This document shows, piece after piece, positions 8,517-18,954 of a DNA stretch of 64,000 bases (its first letter is position 1; every line of letters starts with the position of its first letter). The notes under the pieces were generated by a model, which saw only the letters and a list, made by a program, of their open reading frames with translations, did not search any database and was not told the origin of the DNA. A program made the position numbers and the translations under genes. Location of the stretch: positions 1-64,000 of the forward strand of contig JAKITV010000005.1 of NCBI GenBank assembly GCA_021647885.1, in the 5' to 3' direction. This DNA comes from Flavobacteriaceae bacterium (GTDB taxonomy: Bacteria; Bacteroidota; Bacteroidia; Flavobacteriales; Flavobacteriaceae).

Positions 8517-8601
8517 GCTGAAGTGGTGGAATTGGTAGACACGTTGGACTTAAAATCCAATGGCCTGTAAGGCCGTGCGGGTTCAAGTCCCGCCTTCAGT
8601 A
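8517..8601 (+). tRNA. tRNA-Leu (TAA anticodon)
   Basis: 85-nt class II tRNA. Acceptor GCTGAAG pairs with CTTCAGT (terminal G-U), discriminator A. Anticodon stem TTGGA/TCCAA encloses loop CTTAAAA with anticodon TAA, which reads the frequent UUA codon. The long variable arm TGGCCTGTAAGGCCG is characteristic of tRNA-Leu, and the T arm is GCGGGTTCAAGTCCCGC. CCA is not encoded. Confidence 0.97.
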
Positions 8602-8602
8602 C

Positions 8603-8638
8603 AAAAGCCTTTATCTTTTTTGATAGAGGCTTTTTAAT
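8603..8638 (+). terminator. Intrinsic terminator after the tRNA pair
   Basis: AAAAGCCTTTATC (8603-8615) pairs with GATAGAGGCTTTT (8622-8634) around a T6 loop, with one G-U pair, followed by a T-rich tail. Typical Rho-independent terminator. Confidence 0.85.
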
Positions 8639-8753
8639 TTTCATATTTCTCTCTTAAATAAGACTTTTTTGTGCTAACTTATTTTTGAACTACTTCAATT
8701 GATAATAATTACTTACTTTTTTTGTTAAATCTGTAAAAATAACTATTGTGTAA

Positions 8754-8782
8754 TTGCTTTAGAGAAAGCTTTAGTACTTTTA
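8754..8782 (+). promoter_or_regulatory. Probable promoter of the PEP carboxylase gene
   Basis: TTGC at 8754 and TACTTTTA (8775-8782, 7 of 8 matches to TAnnTTTG) with a 17-bp spacer, 25 nt before the ATG. Motif-based only. Confidence 0.45.
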
Positions 8783-8807
8783 CAAATCATCTGCTAGAGA
8801 TTAAACT

Positions 8808-11393
8808 ATGTCTGTACAACCTAAATTAGTGCGATTTAAACAAAACGTATTGTCAAAATACCAAATCTACAATAGTATTTTTATGACTTTGCCTTTTGAT
8901 GCGATTACCAAAACAGGTGTACTGCTGCCTTTATTTCATGAAACGTGTAAAAAAGGATTTAAAAATGGCGATAATCCAACTACTATTGTTGATACTTTTT
9001 TTAAGAAGTATCAAGCGCGACGAACAACAAAAAGTCAAATAAATCTATTATTCAAGTTCATTCAGTACATCGAAAGACAAGTCGTGTTGTTTGATGCTAT
9101 TGAAGACGCTGCGTTTTCAATAGTTAATAACATGGATGGTATTGGGACTTTACGAAGCCTTAAGGAATCAGCTTCTTCCGAAAATAAATTAGAAGAATTA
9201 CAACATTATTTGGAAGAGTTTAAGGTGAGAATTGTGCTAACAGCTCATCCAACTCAATTTTATCCCGGAACTGTTTTAGGCATTATCACAGACTTAACAG
9301 AAGCCATTAAGCAAAACGATTTAGATACTATAAGTGTTTTATTTGCACAACTCGGAAAAACACCTTTTTTTAAACATAAAAAGCCCACGCCATATGATGA
9401 AGCAGTAAGTTTAATTTGGTATTTAGAGAACGTTTTTTATGACTCTTTTGGTAAAATTTATGACTATATACAGCAAAATATTTTTGATAATAAAAACATT
9501 CAAAATGAAATAATAAATATTGGGTTTTGGCCTGGAGGAGATAGAGATGGCAATCCATTTGTAATGCCAGAAACTACTTTGAAAGTTGCACAAAGATTAA
9601 AACAAACAATCTTAAAAAATTATTATAGAGATTTAAGAAGCCTTAAGCGGAAATTGACTTTTAAAGGTGTTGAAGAGCGTATTAATTATTTGGAAGAGAA
9701 ACTCTACAAAAGCAGTATTAATTTGCGTTCTAAAGAAGCGATTAAACTTGAAGAGTTTATAAGCGAATTAAATGCAATTAAAGCAGTCATTATTAAGGAG
9801 CACCAGTCTTTATACCTTACAGAGCTAAATAGTTTAATAAACAAGGTGCATCTTTTTGGTTTTTATTGTGCTACTTTAGATATAAGGCAAGACAGCAGGA
9901 TTCATCATACCGTTTTTTCAAATATGGTTGATGCATTAATAAAATCAGGAAGCGACTTGTTTCCAAAAGATTATAATGCTCTATCCGAAAAGGAACAAAT
10001 AAAAATCTTATCATTTTTAAAAGGAGATGTTGATGTTAGTTTGTTTAAAGATGAACTAGTAGTAAACACACTTAACACCATAAATGTAGTTAAGAGCATT
10101 CAGGATTCTAATGGAGAAAGAGGATCAAATCGATACATTATAAGTAACAACCAAACGGCATTAAATGTTATGCAGTTGTATGCAATGCTCAAACTTGTTG
10201 CTTTTAAAGATAACTTGACTGTAGATATTGTACCATTATTTGAAACGATTTCCGATTTAGAAAATGCACATTTAGTAATGGAAGAATTGTATTCCAATAC
10301 AATTTATAAAGCACATTTAAAACAACGCCAAAACAAGCAAACAATTATGTTGGGTTTTAGTGATGGTACAAAAGATGGTGGCTACCTAATGGCAAATTGG
10401 GCAATTTTTAAGGCTAAAGAAGCATTAACAAAGGTATCTAGAAAGTATAATATTGGAGCTGTTTTTTTTGATGGACGAGGTGGTCCACCAGCAAGAGGCG
10501 GAGGGAAAACGCATCAATTTTATGCATCATTGGGGCCAACTATTGAAGATAAAGAAGTGCAACTTACCATACAAGGGCAAACGATTAGTTCTAATTTTGG
10601 GACTTTAGAATCTTCGCAATATAATTTAGAGCAATTAATTAGTTCAGGAATTTCAAATCGCATAGGCAACAACTCAACTGCAATGTCATCTGATGACAAA
10701 TTAGTTATGAATAATTTGGCAGAAATAAGTTATCAAGCTTATAAAGATTTTAAAAAGCATGCCATGTTCATTCCTTATTTAGAACGGATGAGTACTTTAA
10801 AATACTACGCAAAAACAAATATTGGCAGCAGACCGTCTAAACGTGGTAAATCGGATGATTTGGTATTTTCCGATTTAAGAGCAATACCATTTGTAGGGTC
10901 ATGGAGTATGTTAAAACAAAACGTACCTGGATTTTTTGGTGTAGGAACTGCGTTAAAGATCTATGAGGACAAAGGTGAATTTAAGAAGGTGGAACAGTTA
11001 TATCATAATTCAATCTTTTTTAAAACCTTATTAGAAAATAGTATGATGTCCTTAACAAAATCATTTTTTGATTTAACTCGATATATGTCGGAAGATAAAG
11101 AGTTTGGCGATTTTTGGAAAATTATATATAATGAATATTTATTAACTAAAAGGCTGCTTTTAAAAGTAACAGGTTATAAAGAATTAATGGAAAATGAGCC
11201 TTCTGGGAAAGCATCCATTGAAGTTAGGGAATCTATCGTCCTTCCTTTATTAACGATACAACAATATGCGCTTAAAAAGATTCAGGAATTAGAAAAAGCC
11301 GAAGTGAAAGATAAAGAGCAAATTAAAATTTTCGAAAAAATTGTAACCCGATCTTTATTTGGAAACATCAATGCAAGTAGGAATTCTGCTTAA
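8808..11393 (+). CDS. ppc: Phosphoenolpyruvate carboxylase
   Basis: Carboxylates PEP with bicarbonate to oxaloacetate, refilling the TCA cycle and feeding the aspartate-derived pathways found later in this window. Catalytic signatures are VLTAHPTQFYPG (His147), WPGGDRDGNPFV, LGFSDGTKDGGY (~515-526, with the active-site Lys), and the mobile loop FFDGRGGPPARGGG (~552-565), followed by the FVGSWSMLKQNVPGFFG segment. At 861 residues it is slightly shorter than the ~880-residue enterobacterial enzyme and ends NASRNSA rather than the usual ..RNTG. Single gene with its own promoter; the following 368-bp gap leads into the ilv leader. Confidence 0.96.
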   Translation: MSVQPKLVRFKQNVLSKYQIYNSIFMTLPFDAITKTGVLLPLFHETCKKGFKNGDNPTTIVDTFFKKYQARRTTKSQINLLFKFIQYIERQVVLFDAIEDAAFSIVNNMDGIGTLRSLKESASSENKLEELQHYLEEFKVRIVLTAHPTQFYPGTVLGIITDLTEAIKQNDLDTISVLFAQLGKTPFFKHKKPTPYDEAVSLIWYLENVFYDSFGKIYDYIQQNIFDNKNIQNEIINIGFWPGGDRDGNPFVMPETTLKVAQRLKQTILKNYYRDLRSLKRKLTFKGVEERINYLEEKLYKSSINLRSKEAIKLEEFISELNAIKAVIIKEHQSLYLTELNSLINKVHLFGFYCATLDIRQDSRIHHTVFSNMVDALIKSGSDLFPKDYNALSEKEQIKILSFLKGDVDVSLFKDELVVNTLNTINVVKSIQDSNGERGSNRYIISNNQTALNVMQLYAMLKLVAFKDNLTVDIVPLFETISDLENAHLVMEELYSNTIYKAHLKQRQNKQTIMLGFSDGTKDGGYLMANWAIFKAKEALTKVSRKYNIGAVFFDGRGGPPARGGGKTHQFYASLGPTIEDKEVQLTIQGQTISSNFGTLESSQYNLEQLISSGISNRIGNNSTAMSSDDKLVMNNLAEISYQAYKDFKKHAMFIPYLERMSTLKYYAKTNIGSRPSKRGKSDDLVFSDLRAIPFVGSWSMLKQNVPGFFGVGTALKIYEDKGEFKKVEQLYHNSIFFKTLLENSMMSLTKSFFDLTRYMSEDKEFGDFWKIIYNEYLLTKRLLLKVTGYKELMENEPSGKASIEVRESIVLPLLTIQQYALKKIQELEKAEVKDKEQIKIFEKIVTRSLFGNINASRNSA

Positions 11394-11680
11394 AGATTCG
11401 GTTTCTGTTATTGTTGAGAGGAGCTTTGGCGACGTGACAATCTATCTATTGAGAGTTTCAATTTAAAATTTTATACAAAACAAAGATTGTTTTAGTCTTT
11501 CCTTTTTTTGTAACGACACTAATTTTTCGTTTACATAAATAAAAAAAAACGGGTTAGTCTATAGGAGCCTTTATCAAACTTGTTTCAAGTATTCTTTCTG
11601 AAAAATTTTAAGAATTGAACATCATATAAATAATAACGTATATATCTGATAATCATATATTTAAAACAGTTATATCTTAA

Positions 11681-11749
11681 ATGAGTTTAAATATAAGTAT
11701 TATTATAAAAGCATTAAAAAAACCTAAAAATTTAATTTCGAATCTATAA
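11681..11749 (+). CDS. Candidate Ile/Leu-rich leader peptide of the ilv operon
   Basis: 22-codon ORF (MSLNISIIIKALKKPKNLIS..) with four Ile and four Leu codons plus one further Ile, including three consecutive Ile codons, ending 12 nt before ilvD and in the same frame. A weak TATCTTAA box abuts its ATG. The position fits translational attenuation by branched-chain aminoacyl-tRNA supply. The caution is that AT-rich DNA favours Ile and Leu codons by chance, and I see no clear terminator/antiterminator pair. The rest of the gap (11394-11680) holds an ACTTG-TTT-CAAGT hairpin (~11579-11591) and AT-rich sequence only. Confidence 0.4.
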   Translation: MSLNISIIIKALKKPKNLISNL

Positions 11750-11761
11750 AGTTTAATACTA

Positions 11762-13444
11762 TTGAAAAAACTAAATAAACACAGCAAAACCGTTACCCAA
11801 GATCCAACCCAGCCAGCAGCACAAGCAATGCTTCATGCAATTGGTTTAACTAACGAAGATTTTAATAAACCTATTGTTGGGATTGCAAGTACAGGTTACG
11901 AAGGAAACCCTTGCAATATGCATCTTAACGATTTGGCGAAAGATGTAAAACAAGGTACACAAGAGGCAGATATAATTGGTCTGATTTTTAACACTATTGG
12001 TGTAAGCGATGGGATTTCTATGGGAACTCCAGGAATGCGTTATTCATTACCATCACGTGATATTATTGCAGATTCAATTGAAACTGTAGTGCAAGCCATG
12101 AGTTACGATGGGTTAATTACAGTTGTTGGCTGCGATAAGAATATGCCAGGCGCATTAATGGCAATGATTCGTTTAGATAGACCATCAATACTAGTTTATG
12201 GAGGCACTATAGAATCAGGCTGTCATAACGGAAAAAAATTAGATATTGTTTCTGCCTTCGAAGCTTGGGGAAGCAAGGTAGCGGGTACAATGACCGAAAC
12301 CGAATTTAAAAGTATTGTTGAAAAAGCTTGTCCAGGAGCAGGAGCTTGTGGTGGTATGTACACTGCAAATACAATGGCTTCAGCAATTGAAGCTTTAGGA
12401 ATGGCATTGCCATACAATTCTTCAAATCCTGCAAATGGAAAAGAAAAAAGGTTAGAATCTGTAAAAGCAGGAAAAGCGATACTAAACTTATTGGAAAAAG
12501 ATATTAAACCTTCAAATATTATTACAAAAAAATCTTTAGTGAATGCTATTAGGTTAGTTACAATTTTAGGAGGTTCTACAAATGCAGTGCTTCATTTTTT
12601 GGCGATTGCCAGAGCAGCACAAATCGATTTTACCCTTGCAGATTTTCAGAAAATAAGCGATAACACACCTTTCTTGGCAGATTTAAAACCGAGTGGAAAA
12701 TACCTTATGGAAGATGTTCATGCTGTTGGTGGAATTCCTGCCGTTTTAAAATACCTATTGAAAAAAGGTTTACTTCATGGCGATTGTTTAACTGTAACTG
12801 GTAAAACATTAGCTGAAAATTTATTGGATGTTGATGATCTATCAGAAGGTCAAGATGTTATAAAACCTATTGAAAAACCAATTAAAGCTTCTGGACATTT
12901 GTGTATGTTATATGGCAATTTAGCTAAAGATGGAAGTGTGGCAAAAATCACTGGAAAAGAAGGCTTATCTTTTAGAGGAAAAGCCAAGGTTTTTGAAGGA
13001 GAGTATGATGCCAATGATGGTATTAGAGATGGTAAAGTAGAAAAAGGTGATGTTATAGTGATTCGATACGAAGGTCCAAAAGGAGGTCCAGGAATGCCAG
13101 AAATGTTAAAACCAACTGCTGCTATAATGGGAGCAGGTCTTGGCAAAGATGTAGCATTAATTACAGACGGCAGATTTTCAGGCGGAACACATGGTTTTGT
13201 GGTAGGCCACATTACACCAGAAGCTCAAGAAGGAGGTACTCTGGCTTTTGTTCAAGACGGAGATATTATTGCTATTGATGCTGAAACAAATTCTATTTCG
13301 CTTGAAGTTTCAGAAGAAGAATTACAACAACGCAAGCAAAATTGGACAGCACCAAGACTTAAAGTAGAACGTGGAGTACTTTATAAATATGCAAAAACAG
13401 TTTCATCGGCATCAAAAGGATGTGTTACGGATGAATTCCTTTGA
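11762..13444 (+). CDS. ilvD: Dihydroxy-acid dehydratase
   Basis: Fourth step of valine and isoleucine synthesis: dehydration of dihydroxy-acids to 2-keto acids, with an Fe-S cluster. The 560 residues contain the family signatures GCDKNMPG (~123-130) and [18 protein letters not shown] (~190), whose cysteines bind the cluster, and the C-terminal [18 protein letters not shown]. Translation appears to start at TTG (11762), since the next Met is far inside the conserved region and the frame is closed upstream by the leader peptide's stop. It is first in the operon ilvD-ilvB-ilvN-ilvC-ilvA; the 186-bp gap before ilvB carries a dispersed repeat. Confidence 0.96.
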   Translation: MKKLNKHSKTVTQDPTQPAAQAMLHAIGLTNEDFNKPIVGIASTGYEGNPCNMHLNDLAKDVKQGTQEADIIGLIFNTIGVSDGISMGTPGMRYSLPSRDIIADSIETVVQAMSYDGLITVVGCDKNMPGALMAMIRLDRPSILVYGGTIESGCHNGKKLDIVSAFEAWGSKVAGTMTETEFKSIVEKACPGAGACGGMYTANTMASAIEALGMALPYNSSNPANGKEKRLESVKAGKAILNLLEKDIKPSNIITKKSLVNAIRLVTILGGSTNAVLHFLAIARAAQIDFTLADFQKISDNTPFLADLKPSGKYLMEDVHAVGGIPAVLKYLLKKGLLHGDCLTVTGKTLAENLLDVDDLSEGQDVIKPIEKPIKASGHLCMLYGNLAKDGSVAKITGKEGLSFRGKAKVFEGEYDANDGIRDGKVEKGDVIVIRYEGPKGGPGMPEMLKPTAAIMGAGLGKDVALITDGRFSGGTHGFVVGHITPEAQEGGTLAFVQDGDIIAIDAETNSISLEVSEEELQQRKQNWTAPRLKVERGVLYKYAKTVSSASKGCVTDEFL

Positions 13445-13555
13445 AAAAAGGAATCTCATAATTTAAAAACTAAAAGTTAGTCATTATAGAAATGAGTTTA
13501 CCGACACTTCGAGTGTTCTAACGTATTGATAAAAAAGTAAAAAGGTTATTTAGGA

Positions 13556-13580
13556 TGTCTCCCTGAGCGCAGTCGAAGGG
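13556..13580 (+). repeat. Dispersed repeat between ilvD and ilvB
   Basis: TGTCTCCCTGAGCGCAGTCG followed by AAGGG; the CCCT/AGGG arms pair. Same 'GAGCGCAGTCGAA' family as 36273. It lies within the operon gap 13445-13630, which holds no gene. Confidence 0.7.
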
Positions 13581-13630
13581 TTTTTTGATAAATGAAAATT
13601 TTAAGAAATATAATCTAATATAGATTAAGT

Positions 13631-15364
13631 ATGAATACAGAAACAGTAAAGATTAAACAAGGCAAAACAAAAACAACAGTACGTATTTCTGGAAGCGAAG
13701 CTGTTGTTAAATGTTTATTAGCCGAAGGTGTAGATGTGCTTTATGGCTATCCTGGAGGAGCAATCATGCCTGTTTATGACGAATTATTTAAGTATCAAGA
13801 CAAACTCCATCATGTATTAACACGACACGAGCAAGGTGCAACACACGCTGCCCAAGGTTATGCTCGCATTTCAGGAAAAGTGGGTGTTGTAATGGCAACG
13901 TCTGGTCCAGGAGCTACAAATTTAGTGACAGGAATAGCCGATGCTCAAATAGATTCTACTCCTTTGGTGTGTATCACAGGACAAGTAGCCTCACATTTGT
14001 TGGGTAGTGATGCGTTTCAAGAAACAGATATTGTTGGCATTTCTACTCCTGTTACTAAATGGAATCATCAAATTACTAAAGCTTCAGAAATTCCCGAAGT
14101 CATCGCTAAAGCATTTTACATTGCAAAAAGTGGACGACCAGGACCTGTTTTAGTTGATATTACTAAAGACGCACAATTTGAAGAATTCAATTTTAATTAT
14201 GAAAAATGTACTGGAATACGAAGTTATAAACCAGTTCCAAAAACAGATATTTTATCTATTGAGAATGCAGCCAAACTAATTAATCAGGCAAAAAAACCAA
14301 TGATAATTTGGGGACAAGGCATAATTTTAAGTGAAGCAGAAGAGCAATTAAAGGCAGTTATTGAAAAAGCAGGAATACCTTCTGCTTGGACTATTTTAGG
14401 AGCTTCGGCAATTCCAACATCTCACCCATTAAATATTGGCATGGTTGGGATGCATGGCAATTATGCGCCAAATAAATTAACCAACGAATGCGATGTGCTA
14501 ATTGCTATAGGAATGCGCTTTGATGATCGTGTTACGGGAGATTTAAATAAATATGCAAAACAAGCAAAAGTGATTCATTTTGAAATTGATCCAGCCGAGA
14601 TTGATAAAAACGTAAAAACAGATGTAGCAGTATTAGGCGATGCTAAAGAGAGTTTATCACAGTTGTTATCATTACTTAATGAAAATTCGCATCCGGAATG
14701 GCATCAAAAATTCAAAGACTTATATGCTATTGAATTTGAAAAAGTCATTAAAAACGATCTTCATCCCACTAAAGAAGGATTAACAATGGGAGAAGTTTTA
14801 AATGAAATCAATATGCAAAGCAAAGGTGATGCAGTAATTGTTTCAGATGTTGGGCAACACCAAATGATTGCTTGTCGTTATGCTAAATTCAATCAAACCA
14901 AAAGCAATATTACTTCTGGTGGATTAGGTACAATGGGTTTTGCACTTCCAGCAGCAATTGGAGCAAAAATGGCAGCTCCAGAACGTGATGTGGTAGCTAT
15001 TATTGGAGATGGAGGTTACCAAATGACGATTCAGGAACTAGGAACTATTTTTCAAACCAAAGTACCTGTAAAAATTGTAGTACTGAATAATGAATTTTTA
15101 GGAATGGTTCGCCAATGGCAACAACTATTTTTTGATAAGCGTTATGCTTCAACTGAAATGACAAATCCCGATTTTGTTGCGATAGCAAAAGGGTATCATA
15201 TAGAAGCAAAAAAAGTTATAAAGCGTGAAGAGTTGGCTGATGCAGTTAAGGAAATGATGGCTTGTAAAGATGCTTATTTTCTAGAAGTTTGTGTAGAGAA
15301 AGAAGACAATGTATTTCCAATGGTTCCTTCAGGAGCTTCAGTTTCAGATATAAGATTAGAATAA
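13631..15364 (+). CDS. ilvB: Acetolactate synthase large (catalytic) subunit
   Basis: ThDP enzyme that condenses two pyruvates to acetolactate or pyruvate with 2-oxobutyrate to acetohydroxybutyrate. 577 residues with the three ThDP-enzyme domains: the N-terminal PYR domain (VLYGYPGGAIMP, and RHEQGATHAAQGYAR carrying the catalytic Glu), the central FAD/CoA-like domain, and the C-terminal PP domain with GDGGYQMTIQELGTI (~458) and VVLNNEFLGMVRQWQ. The start is ATG 13631. The stop is followed two bases later by the regulatory subunit, so the two are translationally close and should form the holoenzyme. Confidence 0.97.
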   Translation: MNTETVKIKQGKTKTTVRISGSEAVVKCLLAEGVDVLYGYPGGAIMPVYDELFKYQDKLHHVLTRHEQGATHAAQGYARISGKVGVVMATSGPGATNLVTGIADAQIDSTPLVCITGQVASHLLGSDAFQETDIVGISTPVTKWNHQITKASEIPEVIAKAFYIAKSGRPGPVLVDITKDAQFEEFNFNYEKCTGIRSYKPVPKTDILSIENAAKLINQAKKPMIIWGQGIILSEAEEQLKAVIEKAGIPSAWTILGASAIPTSHPLNIGMVGMHGNYAPNKLTNECDVLIAIGMRFDDRVTGDLNKYAKQAKVIHFEIDPAEIDKNVKTDVAVLGDAKESLSQLLSLLNENSHPEWHQKFKDLYAIEFEKVIKNDLHPTKEGLTMGEVLNEINMQSKGDAVIVSDVGQHQMIACRYAKFNQTKSNITSGGLGTMGFALPAAIGAKMAAPERDVVAIIGDGGYQMTIQELGTIFQTKVPVKIVVLNNEFLGMVRQWQQLFFDKRYASTEMTNPDFVAIAKGYHIEAKKVIKREELADAVKEMMACKDAYFLEVCVEKEDNVFPMVPSGASVSDIRLE

Positions 15365-15366
15365 TT

Positions 15367-15897
15367 ATGGATAAAGAAATAAAATCATTTACAGTTTCAA
15401 TTTATACTGAAAACAATATAGGATTGTTGAACAGAATTTCGGCGATTTTTCAGCGAAGACATATCAATATTGAAAGTATAAATTCATCGTTTTCAGAAAT
15501 TGAAGGTGTTTCAAGATTTACGATTGTTGTAAATATGACTGAATCACAAATCAAGAAAATTATTGGACAAATTGAAAAACAAGTTGAGGTAATAAAAGCA
15601 TATTATCACACAGATGAAGAAATCATCTATCAAGAATCATGTTTGTTTAAAATTAAATCGGATTTATTATTTGAAGAGCGTCAAATTCAAAATATAATTA
15701 AAGAAAGCAACGCTAAAATTGTAACTGTGAACAAAGAATTTTTTGTGCTTGAAAAATCAGGACGAAAAAACGAAATAGAATTATTATATAGAGAATTAAG
15801 TGCTTTCGGTATTATGCAATTTACGCGATCAGGTCGCATTGCAGTAACAAAAGAGGAAATGAAAATAACTGAAATGCTAGCTGCATTTAATAACTAA
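15367..15897 (+). CDS. ilvN: Acetolactate synthase small (regulatory) subunit
   Basis: 176-residue ACT-domain protein that activates IlvB and usually confers feedback inhibition by valine. The ACT fold starts at once ([31 protein letters not shown], residues ~7-38), followed by the ALS_ss C-terminal domain ([13 protein letters not shown]...[11 protein letters not shown]). I place the start at ATG 15367 ([10 protein letters not shown]), two bases after the ilvB stop; the frame stays open upstream into ilvB, but those residues are not ACT-like. It is the standard ~160-180 residue form and is followed 13 bp later by ilvC. Confidence 0.95.
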   Translation: MDKEIKSFTVSIYTENNIGLLNRISAIFQRRHINIESINSSFSEIEGVSRFTIVVNMTESQIKKIIGQIEKQVEVIKAYYHTDEEIIYQESCLFKIKSDLLFEERQIQNIIKESNAKIVTVNKEFFVLEKSGRKNEIELLYRELSAFGIMQFTRSGRIAVTKEEMKITEMLAAFNN

Positions 15898-15910
15898 CAA
15901 CACAAAGAAA

Positions 15911-17413
15911 ATGGCAAATTATTTTAATACGCTTTCATTAGGTGAAAAATTAGATCAATTATCAAAGTGTAGATTTATGGAGTCTTCAGAATTTGAAGAA
16001 GGCGTAAATATTTTAAAAGGGAAGAAAATTGTAATTGTTGGCTGTGGAGCACAAGGACTAAACCAAGGATTAAATATGCGAGATTCAGGATTGGATATTT
16101 CTTATGCTTTACGTGAACAAGCAATTACCGAACAACGTCAATCTTATAAAAACGCAACTTCAAATGGGTTTAATGTTGGAAACTATAAAACCTTAATTCC
16201 TGAAGCTGATTTGGTGTTAAACTTAACTCCAGACAAACAGCATTCGAGTGTTGTAGATACTGTAATGCCTTTAATGAAACAAGGTGCTACGTTATCGTAT
16301 TCTCATGGATTTAATATTGTTGAAGAAGGTAAGCAAATACGAAAGGATATTACTGTAATTATGGTGGCTCCAAAGTGTCCTGGAACCGAAGTAAGGGAAG
16401 AATATTTAAGAGGTTTTGGTGTGCCAACACTTATAGCTGTGCATCCAGAAAATGATCCCGAAGCAAAAGGTTGGGCTCAAGCAAAAGCTTATGCTGTTGC
16501 AACTGGAGGACATAAAGCAGGTGTTTTAGAATCGTCTTTTGTTGCCGAAGTAAAAAGTGATTTAATGGGAGAACAAACCATTTTATGTGGTGTGTTACAA
16601 ACAGCTTCTATTTTATGTTTCGATAAAATGGTTGAAGAAGGAATTGAATCTAGTTATGCGTCAAAAATAATTCAATATGGTTGGGAAACCATTACCGAAG
16701 CTTTAAAACATGGAGGTATTACTAATATGATGGATCGTTTATCTAATCCAGCAAAAATTAAAGCTTTTGAATTATCGGAAGAATTAAAAATTATCATGAA
16801 ACCATTATATCTAAAACACATGGACGATATAATGTCTGGACATTTTTCACAAACAATGATGGATGATTGGGCAAATGATGATAGAGATTTATTAAAATGG
16901 AGAGCTGAAACTGGTGAAACTGCTTTCGAAAAAACAATAGCTACAACACAGCATATTACAGAACAAGAATATTTTGATAATGCTGTATTAATGGTTGCTT
17001 TTGTAAGAGCAGGAGTTGAATTGGCATATGAAACGATGGTAAGTTCAGGAATTGTTTCTGCGTCTGCATATTATGAGTCTTTACACGAACTACCATTAAT
17101 TGCCAATACTGTTGCCAGAAAAAAACTATTTGAAATGAATCGGATTATTTCAGATACAGCAGAGTATGGTTGTTATTTGTTCGATCATGCTTGTAAACCC
17201 TTATTGGTCGATTTTATGAAAACGATACATTCAGATGTTATTGGTAAACCATTCGCCACTTCTAATGCAGTTGATAATATTGAGCTTATAAAAGTGAATG
17301 AAACAATTAGACAACATCCAATTGAAAGTATTGGTAAAGACCTGCGAAGCGCAATGACTGCAATGAAAACCATTAAGACAGATGTTCAAAAAAAGACCAA
17401 GGCTTTAGCTTGA
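15911..17413 (+). CDS. ilvC: Ketol-acid reductoisomerase (class II, long form)
   Basis: NADPH-dependent alkyl migration and reduction giving dihydroxy-acids, the substrate of IlvD. 500 residues, i.e. the long class II enzyme with a duplicated knotted domain, as in E. coli and plants. The Rossmann motif [21 protein letters not shown] lies near residue 38. The acid and Lys residues of the metal site are visible as [13 protein letters not shown] and [14 protein letters not shown]. The start [14 protein letters not shown] is typical. It lies between ilvN (13 bp) and ilvA (7 bp), clearly one transcription unit. Confidence 0.97.
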   Translation: MANYFNTLSLGEKLDQLSKCRFMESSEFEEGVNILKGKKIVIVGCGAQGLNQGLNMRDSGLDISYALREQAITEQRQSYKNATSNGFNVGNYKTLIPEADLVLNLTPDKQHSSVVDTVMPLMKQGATLSYSHGFNIVEEGKQIRKDITVIMVAPKCPGTEVREEYLRGFGVPTLIAVHPENDPEAKGWAQAKAYAVATGGHKAGVLESSFVAEVKSDLMGEQTILCGVLQTASILCFDKMVEEGIESSYASKIIQYGWETITEALKHGGITNMMDRLSNPAKIKAFELSEELKIIMKPLYLKHMDDIMSGHFSQTMMDDWANDDRDLLKWRAETGETAFEKTIATTQHITEQEYFDNAVLMVAFVRAGVELAYETMVSSGIVSASAYYESLHELPLIANTVARKKLFEMNRIISDTAEYGCYLFDHACKPLLVDFMKTIHSDVIGKPFATSNAVDNIELIKVNETIRQHPIESIGKDLRSAMTAMKTIKTDVQKKTKALA

Positions 17414-17420
17414 TAAATTT

Positions 17421-18683
17421 ATGCAATCTGTAACAACATACTATCCAAGTATTAAAGCTATTGAAGCTGCTGCTGAAAAGTTAAAAGATGTAGCTTCAAA
17501 AACCCCTTTAATTTTAAATTTTCAATATTCAAAGAAGTTTCAAAGTAATATTTTTTTTAAGAGAGAAGATTTACAAAAAGTACGTTCTTATAAAATTAGA
17601 GGTGCTTATAATAAAATGTCTTCATTGTCAGAAATTGAAATTGAAAACGGAATAGTATGTGCAAGTGCAGGGAATCATGCACAAGGCGTAGCGTTATCAT
17701 GTAAATTGTTAAAGATAAAAGGAACAATCTATATGCCATCTCCAACACCAAATCAAAAGATAGAACAGGTAAAAATGTTTGGTGAAGATTTTATAAGTAT
17801 AGTTTTGGAAGGAGATACCTTTGATGATGCTCATCATGCAGCTATGTTGAAATGTGAACGATTAAATAAAGCGTTTATTCATCCTTTTAACGATGAAAAA
17901 GTTATAGAAGGTCAAGCTACTGTTGGATTAGAAATCTTAAACCAAACTAACCAACCAATCGATTATATTTTTGTTCCGGTTGGAGGAGGAGGTTTAGCTT
18001 CAGGTTTGTCAACTGTTTTTAAGCAACAATCTCCCAATACAAAAATTATAGGTGTAGAACCTGAAGGAGCACCTTCCATGTTAACCTCCATGCAGAAAGA
18101 TATAATTGTAGAATTAAAAAAAATTGAAAGATTTGTTGATGGAGCTGCAGTTAGAAAAGTTGGAGATAAGACTTTTGCTATTTGTAAACAGAATTTGGAT
18201 GATATGATTACAGTTCCAGAAGGTAAAATATGTCAGACTATTCTAGAACTTTATAATAAAGATGCTATAGTAGTCGAGCCAGCAGGAGCGTTGAGCATAT
18301 CTGCCTTAGATTTTTATGCTGAAGAGATTAAAGGGAAAAATGTCGTTTGTGTGATTAGTGGTAGTAATAATGATATTACCAGAACAGCAGAGATTAAAGA
18401 ACGTGCACTTATTTATGCTAACTTAAAGCATTACTTTATTATTAAATTCCCACAACGTGCTGGAGCATTAAGAGAGTTTGTGGTTGAAATTTTAGGAAAT
18501 AATGATGATATTACACATTTTCAATATACCAAAAAAGCCAATCGTGAGAATGATGTTGCAGTTGTAGGAATTCAGTTAAAATCACCATCAGATTTAAAGC
18601 CATTAATTACTAAAATGAAGTTACATAATTTTTATGGCGATTATTTGAATGATAAACCAGATTTATTTCAATTCTTAGTTTAA
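17421..18683 (+). CDS. ilvA: Threonine ammonia-lyase (threonine dehydratase)
   Basis: PLP enzyme converting threonine to 2-oxobutyrate, the committed step of isoleucine synthesis. The PLP lysine lies in KREDLQKVRSYKIRGAYNKM (~49-68), the substrate/phosphate loop is SAGNHAQG, and the glycine-rich PLP phosphate site is PVGGGGLASGL. At 420 residues it has one C-terminal ACT-like regulatory domain (from ~325, YFIIKFPQRAGALREFVVEIL) instead of two, the short biosynthetic type. Last gene of the ilv operon; leuC and leuD, which often sit next to it in related genomes, are not here. The biosynthetic role is inferred from context. Confidence 0.94.
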   Translation: MQSVTTYYPSIKAIEAAAEKLKDVASKTPLILNFQYSKKFQSNIFFKREDLQKVRSYKIRGAYNKMSSLSEIEIENGIVCASAGNHAQGVALSCKLLKIKGTIYMPSPTPNQKIEQVKMFGEDFISIVLEGDTFDDAHHAAMLKCERLNKAFIHPFNDEKVIEGQATVGLEILNQTNQPIDYIFVPVGGGGLASGLSTVFKQQSPNTKIIGVEPEGAPSMLTSMQKDIIVELKKIERFVDGAAVRKVGDKTFAICKQNLDDMITVPEGKICQTILELYNKDAIVVEPAGALSISALDFYAEEIKGKNVVCVISGSNNDITRTAEIKERALIYANLKHYFIIKFPQRAGALREFVVEILGNNDDITHFQYTKKANRENDVAVVGIQLKSPSDLKPLITKMKLHNFYGDYLNDKPDLFQFLV

Positions 18684-18689
18684 ATTTTT

Positions 18690-18812
18690 AATACCATAGT
18701 TTCTATTAGAACATTTGTAGCAGCAAAAGACAATGATTGTAATACAGCTATTTTAAATGAATTGATAGAAAAGAAAACATCTAATTTTATTAGTGTCTAT
18801 TATATTTTGTAA
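18690..18812 (+). pseudogene. Possible gene remnant resembling a VOC/glyoxalase N-terminus
   Basis: Forty codons are open to a TAA without a start codon. The beginning, IVSIRTFVAAKD, resembles the first strand of vicinal-oxygen-chelate (glyoxalase-fold) proteins, but what follows does not continue the fold. It lies in the 271-bp gap between ilvA and the sugar cluster. I consider it a weak hint of a decayed gene; the remainder of the gap shows nothing. Confidence 0.2.
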
Positions 18813-18954
18813 AGTTTAAAAATAAATCAGTTGTTTATTAGGTTGTTGTCTAAAGAGTTTCTAATTAAGAACTGATTTCGTAAAAAAACTAACTAGGTTT
18901 AATTATGTATAAAAGTTATATTCAAAGTACTTTAACAAGACCGCAGAAATATTA

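Noticed and set aside
12850..13212. 120-aa ORF antisense to ilvD
   Set aside because: Shadow of a conserved gene on the other strand; Pro/Ser/Ile-rich translation without motif.
15289..15366. Upstream extension of ilvN into ilvB
   Set aside because: The extra residues are a shifted reading of ilvB and not ACT-like; ATG 15367 gives the family N-terminus.
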